A stretch of 19,274 nt of DNA. Source: JBKQHQ01 sp052148715 (GTDB lineage Bacteria > Pseudomonadota > Alphaproteobacteria > Rhizobiales > Xanthobacteraceae). The stretch is taken from the NCBI GenBank assembly GCA_052148715.1, contig JBKQHQ010000053.1, forward strand, positions 1 through 19,274, written 5' to 3'. Both the position numbers and the translations under genes were made by a program. Shown here piece by piece: positions 14,319-19,274 of the stretch (position 1 is its first letter; each line of letters starts with the position of its first letter). The notes below the pieces were generated by a model. That model searched no databases, was not told where the DNA came from, and saw only the letters and a program-made list of their open reading frames with translations.

Positions 14319-16711
14319 AGATTGTCGAGGATGTGCCGTCGGCGCTCACCGCGCTCGACCGGCCGAACTCCTATATCGGCCGCTCGGTGCCGCGGCCCAA
14401 TCTCGCGCGGCTGACCCAGGGGCGCGCGCAGTTCGTGAGCGATGTCGTGCTGCCGCGTATGTCGCACGTGGCTTTCGTCCGCTCCCCGCATGCGCACGCC
14501 CGCATCGTCTCGATCGACAAGGGCGCCGCGGCACAGGCGCCCGGCGTCATCGCCGTGGTGACCGGCGCCGAGCTTGCCGAGGTGATCACTCCATGGGTCG
14601 GCGTGTTGACGCACCTGAAAGGGATCAAATCGGCGCCGCAACATGCCATTGCGGTTGCGCGCGCCTGTTGGCAAGGCGAGGCGGTTTGCGCCGTGGTGGC
14701 GCGCTCGCGAGCGCAAGCCGAGGACGCGTGCGAGCGGGTCGCGGTCGCGTACGAGGAGCTCACGCCGGTCACCGATGCCGAAACGGCGCTCGACTCCGAA
14801 ACACCGGTGATTCATCCCGAGCTTGGCGACAATCTCACCTTCGAGCGCAAGCTCGACGCCGGCAGCGTCGACAAAGCCTTTGCCGACGCCGATGAGATCA
14901 TCGAGACCACGTTCGTGTTCGGCCGCCACACTGGCGTCACCAACGAGCCGCGCGCCATCGTCGCCGATTGGAACGCGGGCGAGCAGCGCTTGACCGTTTA
15001 TCACGGCACGCAAGCGCCGCACATGACGCAGAATCTGTTCGCCAAGCATCTGGGCCTCGAAGAGCAGCAGGTGCGGGTGATTACCAAGGATGTAGGCGGC
15101 TCGTTCGGCATCAAGGTGCACATTTATGCGGACGAGATGGCGGCGGTGGCCTTGGCCAAGCTGCTCAAGCGGCCGGTCAAGTTCGTCGCCGACCGGATCG
15201 AGAGCTTCGTCACCGACATCCATGCCCGCGATCACCGGGTAAAGGCAAAGATCGCCGTCAGGAACGACGGCACCATCACGGCCTTCGAGATCGACGATCT
15301 GACCGGCATCGGCCCCTACTCGGTCTATCCGCGCACGAGCGGCATCGAGGCGAACCAGGTCGTCAATCTCACCGGCGGTCCCTATACGTGTCCGAACTAT
15401 CGCGCCCGCGCGCGCGTGGTGTTTCAGAACAAGAACGTCATGTGCCAGTACCGCGCGGTCGGCCACCCGATCGCAACCGCGGTGACCGAAGGCCTGGTGG
15501 AGCTCGCCGCGGCCAGGATCGGCATGGACCCGCTGGCGATCCGGCGGCGCAACCTCATTGCCGACGATGCCTATCCGTGCGGATCCGCGGCAGGCCTCAA
15601 GTTCGAGCAGCTGTCGCACCATGCTTGCCTCGACAAGCTGGTCGCTATGATCGGCTATGATGACTTGCGCGCCGAACAGGCGCGCTTGCGCGAGAGCAGC
15701 ATCTATCGCGGCATCGGCTTCGCAAGCTTCATCGAGGTGACGAACCCATCAGCCGCTTTCTACGGCGTCGGCGGCGCCCGCATCACCTCGCAGGACGGCG
15801 CCACGGTCCGGCTGGACGCGCAAGGCTCGGTGATCTGCCACAGCGGCGTCACCGAGCAGGGCCAGGGCGCGGAAGCCGTCATCGCCCAGTGCGTCGCCTC
15901 CGCCTTCGGCGTGCCGCTCGAGCGGGTGCGCGTCATCACCGGCGACACCGACAACACGCCCTACGGCGGCGGAACCTGGGCCTCGCGCGCGGCCGGGATC
16001 GGCGGCGAGGCGGCGTGGCAGGCCGGCAAGGCGCTGCGGCAGAACGTCTTGGCGGCGGCGGGCTCGATCCTGCAGGCCGGGCCTGACAGCCTCGACATCC
16101 GCAACGGCATAATCGTCGACGCCGCGACCGGTCGCGAGCGCATCGGCCTCGACGAGGTGGCGCGGGTCGCCTACTTCCGCCCCGACACGCTGCCGCCCGG
16201 CTTCCAGGCCGAGCTGATGGTGACGCGCCACTACGTGCCGCGCGCCTGGCCGTTCGCTTTCACCAACGGGATCCAGGCCTCGTATCTGGAGGTCGACGCC
16301 GACAGCGGCTTCATCCGGCTGATCAATCACTGGTGCGTGGAGGATTGCGGCACGGTGATCAATCCGCAACTCGTCGACGAGCAGGTGCGCGGCGGCGTCG
16401 TGCAGGGCATCGGCGCCGCGCTGTTCGAGCACTGCGTCTATGACGAGCGCGGACAGCTGCTCAACGGCAACATGGCGGATTATCTGGTGCCGATGGCCGC
16501 CGAGATGCCGGACATCGCGGTCGGCCATGTGGTATCGCCGACAGCGGATTCCGAGCTCGGTGCCAAGGGCGCCGGCGAAGCGGGCACCGCCGGAGCGCCC
16601 GCCGCCGTCATGAACGCCGTAAACGACGCGCTGCGTCCACTGCGCATCGAGCCGCTCACCGCCTTGCCGCTGACGCCGGAGCGCGTGCTCAAGGCGCTCG
16701 GCCGAATTTGA
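14315..16711 (+). CDS. molybdopterin-binding (large) subunit, xanthine dehydrogenase family
   Basis: This is the catalytic CoxL-type subunit of 798 residues. It binds molybdopterin cytosine dinucleotide and hydroxylates carbon centres of aldehydes or N-heterocycles using water. Domains are an a/b hammerhead (residues 30-140, GRAQFVSDVVLP, FVRSPHAHARI) and the molybdenum-binding domains (GGSFGIKVHIYADE, GVTEQGQGAEA, GAKGAGEAG). The general-base glutamate is E755 in GAGEAG. The active-site loop reads CQYRAVGHP (377-385), not the AYRCSFR of true CO dehydrogenase, so CO oxidation is not supported. The ATG is preceded by GGGAGAG and overlaps the small-subunit stop. No MoCo-insertion (XdhC/CoxD-type) gene is in the window. 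Substrate unknown. Confidence 0.92.
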   Translation: MKIVEDVPSALTALDRPNSYIGRSVPRPNLARLTQGRAQFVSDVVLPRMSHVAFVRSPHAHARIVSIDKGAAAQAPGVIAVVTGAELAEVITPWVGVLTHLKGIKSAPQHAIAVARACWQGEAVCAVVARSRAQAEDACERVAVAYEELTPVTDAETALDSETPVIHPELGDNLTFERKLDAGSVDKAFADADEIIETTFVFGRHTGVTNEPRAIVADWNAGEQRLTVYHGTQAPHMTQNLFAKHLGLEEQQVRVITKDVGGSFGIKVHIYADEMAAVALAKLLKRPVKFVADRIESFVTDIHARDHRVKAKIAVRNDGTITAFEIDDLTGIGPYSVYPRTSGIEANQVVNLTGGPYTCPNYRARARVVFQNKNVMCQYRAVGHPIATAVTEGLVELAAARIGMDPLAIRRRNLIADDAYPCGSAAGLKFEQLSHHACLDKLVAMIGYDDLRAEQARLRESSIYRGIGFASFIEVTNPSAAFYGVGGARITSQDGATVRLDAQGSVICHSGVTEQGQGAEAVIAQCVASAFGVPLERVRVITGDTDNTPYGGGTWASRAAGIGGEAAWQAGKALRQNVLAAAGSILQAGPDSLDIRNGIIVDAATGRERIGLDEVARVAYFRPDTLPPGFQAELMVTRHYVPRAWPFAFTNGIQASYLEVDADSGFIRLINHWCVEDCGTVINPQLVDEQVRGGVVQGIGAALFEHCVYDERGQLLNGNMADYLVPMAAEMPDIAVGHVVSPTADSELGAKGAGEAGTAGAPAAVMNAVNDALRPLRIEPLTALPLTPERVLKALGRI

Positions 16712-16809
16712 CGCGCCATCGGCTGCGCTTATACGAAGGCATGCGCTAGCGCCGATCGAGCACGCCGGTCAGGCAAGCGAGCGGAATGTTATCGGGGAGG
16801 AAACAGCCG

Positions 16810-17766
16810 ATGGAAATAAAGATAGGCAAGCAGGCGATCGCCGAGGCGTCCACCAAGCTCAAGAACTGGGGCCGCTGGGGAGCCGGCGATCAAATCGGCA
16901 CCCTCAATCACATCACGCCGCAGGACGTGGTCGCGGCCGCCTCCTTGATCCGCACCGGCAAGGTCTTTGCGCTCGGCATCCCGCTTGATCGCCATGGCCC
17001 GCAGACCGGGCTGTTCGGCGGACGCTGGAACCCGATCCACACGATGCTCGCGACCGGCACCGACGCGGTCGCCGGACGGCAGGACAAGACGCCGGGCGTG
17101 CGTTACGCCGATGACGCGATCAACATGCCGGTGCAGAGCGCCACCCACTGGGATGCGCTCGGCCACATCTTCTATGAGGAGAAGATGTACAACGGCTTCG
17201 ACGCCCGCGAGGTCGACAGCAACGGCCTCGGCAAGCTCGGCATCGAGCATTCGCGCGACAAGATGATCGGCCGCGGCGTGCTGCTCGACATCGCCCGCTT
17301 CAAGGGCGTGGAGTGGCTCGCGGACGGCTACGGCATCTCCAATGACGAGCTCGACAAATGCGCCAAGGCGCAGAATGTGGCGATCGGACGCGGCGATTTC
17401 GTCATCCTGCGCACCGGCCAGATGGAGCGCTGCTTGAAGCAACAGAAGTGGGGCGGCTACGCCGGCGGCGACGCGCCCGGCGTCAAGTTCGAGAACTGTT
17501 ATTGGTGCCAGGAGAAAGCGGTCGCCGCAATCTGCTCCGAGACCTGGGGCGTCGAGGTGCGCCCCAACGAGACCAAAGAGGTCAATCAGCCGTGGCACTG
17601 GGTCGTGATCCCGGCGATGGGCCTCACCATGGGCGAGATGTTCTATCTGAAGGACCTCGCCGAGGACTGCGCGGCGGACCGCGTCTATGAGTTCTTCTTC
17701 TGCGGCCCGCCGCTCGTGATCACCGGTGGCACCGGCTCCCCGATCAACCCGCAAGCGATCAAGTGA
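16810..17766 (+). CDS. cyclase-family (kynurenine formamidase-like) hydrolase
   Basis: The 318-residue product belongs to the putative cyclase family (PF04199), metal-dependent hydrolases that include bacterial kynurenine formamidase and isatin hydrolase. It starts with the typical WGRWGAGDQIGTLNHITP (20-36). It carries the metal-binding motif SATHWDALGH (110-119; H113, D115, H119), but the first His of the usual HxGTHxDxPxH motif is replaced by Q109. Later conserved segments are GRGVLLDI, GDFVILRTGQ and VIPAMGLTMGEMF. The ATG at 16810 follows a strong GGGGAGGAAAC ribosome binding site; upstream in-frame codons lack one. The 98-bp gap after the molybdopterin subunit holds only a short GCGCTAGCGC palindrome. 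Probably co-transcribed with both neighbours. It likely opens an amide or lactam or hydrolyses an ester; the substrate is not known. Confidence 0.87.
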   Translation: MEIKIGKQAIAEASTKLKNWGRWGAGDQIGTLNHITPQDVVAAASLIRTGKVFALGIPLDRHGPQTGLFGGRWNPIHTMLATGTDAVAGRQDKTPGVRYADDAINMPVQSATHWDALGHIFYEEKMYNGFDAREVDSNGLGKLGIEHSRDKMIGRGVLLDIARFKGVEWLADGYGISNDELDKCAKAQNVAIGRGDFVILRTGQMERCLKQQKWGGYAGGDAPGVKFENCYWCQEKAVAAICSETWGVEVRPNETKEVNQPWHWVVIPAMGLTMGEMFYLKDLAEDCAADRVYEFFFCGPPLVITGGTGSPINPQAIK

Positions 17767-17797
17767 CGGCCCGACCTGGCCGCACGAGGAGTAATCC

Positions 17798-19105
17798 ATG
17801 GCTCGCTATCTGAAGCGCGGAATGGATTCCGGCGCCATCAAGGCGGCGGACGCCAAGGTGCGCGAGACCGTGGAGGAAATCCTCGCCGCCATCGAGGCGC
17901 GGCGGGACGCGGCGGTGCGCGAGCTGTCGGAAAAATTCGACAACTGGTCGCCGCAGGATTTTCGCCTGTCCGCGCCGGAGATCGAGCGCGCGATCGCCAA
18001 GGTGAGCCAGCGCGACCTCGACGACATCAAGTTCGCGCAGGCGCAGGTGCGCAACTTCGCGCAGAAGCAACGCGAAACGCTGCGCGACCTCGAGGTCGAG
18101 ACGATGCCCGGCGTCGTGCTCGGCCACAAGCACATCCCGGTCCAATCGATCGGCTGCTACGTGCCGGGCGGCCGCTATCCCATGGTCGCCTCCGCGCATA
18201 TGTCGATCGTCACCGCGCGGGTCGCGGGGGTCGGGCGCATAATCGCCTGCGCGCCGCCGTTCAAGGGCGGCCCGCATCCGGCGATCGACGCCGCCATGCA
18301 TTTCGGCGGTGCCGACGAGATCTACGTGCTGGGCGGCGTGCAGGCGGTCGCCGCAATGGCGCTGGGCACCGACAGCGTCGCGCCGGTTGACATGATCGTC
18401 GGGCCCGGCAACGCCTACGTGGCCGAAGCGAAGCGCCAGCTTTTTGGCCGGGTCGGCATCGATCTCCTGGCCGGACCGACCGAGACGCTGGTTATTGCTG
18501 ACGAGACCGTCGATGCCGAGCTCTGCGCGACCGACTTGCTCGGCCAGGCCGAGCACGGGCCGACTTCGCCGGCGATACTCCTCACGAATTCCGAAAAGCT
18601 CGCACAAGAGACCATGCGCGAAGTCGCACGGCTGCTGGCGATCCTGCCAACCGCGGACGCGGCCGGCAAGGCGTGGGCGGACTACGGCGAGGTGATCGTC
18701 TGCGACGACGAGGACGAGATGGTACGTGAAGCCGACCGCATCGCCTCCGAGCACGTGCAGGTGATGACGCGCGACCCGGATTATTTCCTCGCCCGGATGA
18801 AGAACTACGGCTCGCTTTTTCTCGGGCCCCGCACCAATGTCGCCTACGGCGACAAGGTGATCGGCACCAACCATACACTGCCGACCAAGAAGGCGGCGCG
18901 CTACACCGGCGGATTATGGGTCGGCAAATTCCTAAAAACCTGCACCTATCAGAAGGTGCTCACCGACGAGGCCTCGGCGCTGATCGGCGAATACTGCTCG
19001 CGTCTCTGTGTGCTCGAGGGATTCTTGGCCCATGCGGAGCAAGCCAATGTGCGCGTGCGCCGCTACGATGGCCGCAACATCCCCTATGCTCAAGCGGCGG
19101 AGTGA
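17798..19105 (+). CDS. histidinol dehydrogenase-family (HpsN-like) NAD-dependent dehydrogenase
   Basis: The 435-residue product is a HisD-family enzyme, which oxidises a primary alcohol to a carboxylate in two NAD-dependent steps. Zinc ligands expected from E. coli HisD are all present: Q250 and H253 (LLGQAEHG), D352 (YGDKVIGTNH) and H412 (EGFLAH). So are the catalytic pair E318-H319 (SEHVQV) and the substrate-loop H359 (TNHTLPT). The RYTGGLWVGKFLKT block after TNHTLPT resembles the clade of HpsN (sulfopropanediol dehydrogenase) and other catabolic paralogues more than histidine-pathway HisD. No other his gene is nearby; it follows a cyclase and a molybdenum hydroxylase. The ATG has GAGGAG eight bases upstream and lies 31 bases after the cyclase stop. 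A histidine role cannot be excluded from sequence alone but is unlikely. Confidence 0.88.
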   Translation: MARYLKRGMDSGAIKAADAKVRETVEEILAAIEARRDAAVRELSEKFDNWSPQDFRLSAPEIERAIAKVSQRDLDDIKFAQAQVRNFAQKQRETLRDLEVETMPGVVLGHKHIPVQSIGCYVPGGRYPMVASAHMSIVTARVAGVGRIIACAPPFKGGPHPAIDAAMHFGGADEIYVLGGVQAVAAMALGTDSVAPVDMIVGPGNAYVAEAKRQLFGRVGIDLLAGPTETLVIADETVDAELCATDLLGQAEHGPTSPAILLTNSEKLAQETMREVARLLAILPTADAAGKAWADYGEVIVCDDEDEMVREADRIASEHVQVMTRDPDYFLARMKNYGSLFLGPRTNVAYGDKVIGTNHTLPTKKAARYTGGLWVGKFLKTCTYQKVLTDEASALIGEYCSRLCVLEGFLAHAEQANVRVRRYDGRNIPYAQAAE

Positions 19106-19130
19106 CATGTAATGAAACCCATGTCTGCAC

Positions 19131-19215
19131 TGTCATTGCGAGCGAAGCGAAGCAATCCCGAGTGCGAGCACTGTGCCTCCTTGACCGGGGGTGCGTCGCT
19201 TCGCTCGCAATGACA
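19131..19215. repeat. 20-bp inverted repeat downstream of the HisD-like gene
   Basis: TGTCATTGCGAGCGAAGCGA at 19131-19150 is repeated perfectly in inverse orientation at 19196-19215, with a 45-base centre. The CATTGCGAGCGAAGCGAAGCAA sequence type is a familiar dispersed palindrome in alphaproteobacterial genomes. It begins 26 bases after the dehydrogenase stop and could form the transcript's 3' stem-loop. There is no T tract. Confidence 0.8.
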
Positions 19216-19238
19216 GCGCATTCCTTCCCCCAATCCAT

Positions 19239-19274
19239 ATGTCCAATCTGCGAGCCGTTGAGCTTGCGGCGACG
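19239..19274 (+). CDS. possible 5' end of a further gene, cut by the window edge
   Basis: An ATG opens a frame (MSNLRAVELAAT) that runs off the window end without a stop. It lies just after the inverted repeat and is in the same direction as the operon. The bases before it are pyrimidine-rich with no Shine-Dalgarno sequence, and twelve residues are too few to name a family. It may be chance. Confidence 0.25.
   Translation, partial: MSNLRAVELAAT

Noticed and set aside
14255..15622. 455-codon minus-strand frame opposite the molybdopterin subunit
   Set aside because: It is the shadow of a strongly conserved gene, with biased composition and no family resemblance.
12973..16711. Aerobic carbon monoxide dehydrogenase (coxMSL)
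   Set aside because: The subunit types and overlaps match, but the large-subunit loop lacks the AYRCSFR signature and no coxDEF-type accessory gene is present.
16789..17799. 336-codon minus-strand frame opposite the cyclase gene, and a similar one at 17759-18874
   Set aside because: Both mirror well-supported plus-strand enzymes and have no domain features.

Overview
The window looks like chromosomal DNA from a GC-rich alphaproteobacterium, probably Hyphomicrobiales (Bradyrhizobiaceae or Xanthobacteraceae-like). This is an inference from the GC-rich third codon positions, an alphaproteobacterial GAAC-N7-GAAC SOS box in front of an imuA-imuB-dnaE2 cassette, ATGA-coupled molybdenum hydroxylase genes, and short palindromic repeat families of a kind common in that group. 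No rRNA, tRNA, CRISPR array, IS element or phage gene was seen.

Left part (1-5749). glmM (peptidoglycan and LPS precursor synthesis) and a large exported TPR-CHAT protein both lie on the minus strand. A rho-independent terminator separates them, so they are probably not co-transcribed. A possible tiny membrane-peptide ORF faces the glmM 3' end. Upstream of the CHAT gene, about 0.5 kb holds no intact gene, only the C-terminal remnant of a DJ-1/PfpI-family protein.

Middle part (5750-11790). This is an SOS-controlled mutagenesis operon, imuA-imuB-dnaE2, on the plus strand. ImuA, the catalytically dead Y-family protein ImuB and the error-prone polymerase DnaE2 form the ImuABC mutasome for damage-induced translesion synthesis. 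Its dnaE2 carries two GC-rich palindromic repeat elements inside the coding sequence, and both are read through in frame. This is the most unusual feature of the window.

Right part (11791-19274). A nested inverted-repeat element sits between the convergent ends of dnaE2 and a minus-strand fumarylacetoacetate-hydrolase-family gene. Divergent from that gene is an apparent catabolic operon: FAD subunit, [2Fe-2S] subunit and molybdopterin subunit of a xanthine-dehydrogenase-type hydroxylase, then a cyclase-family hydrolase and a HisD-family (HpsN-like) NAD-dependent dehydrogenase. The combination suggests hydroxylation, hydrolysis and oxidation of a small organic compound, but the substrate cannot be read from the sequence. 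The window ends with a third palindromic repeat family and perhaps the first codons of another gene.
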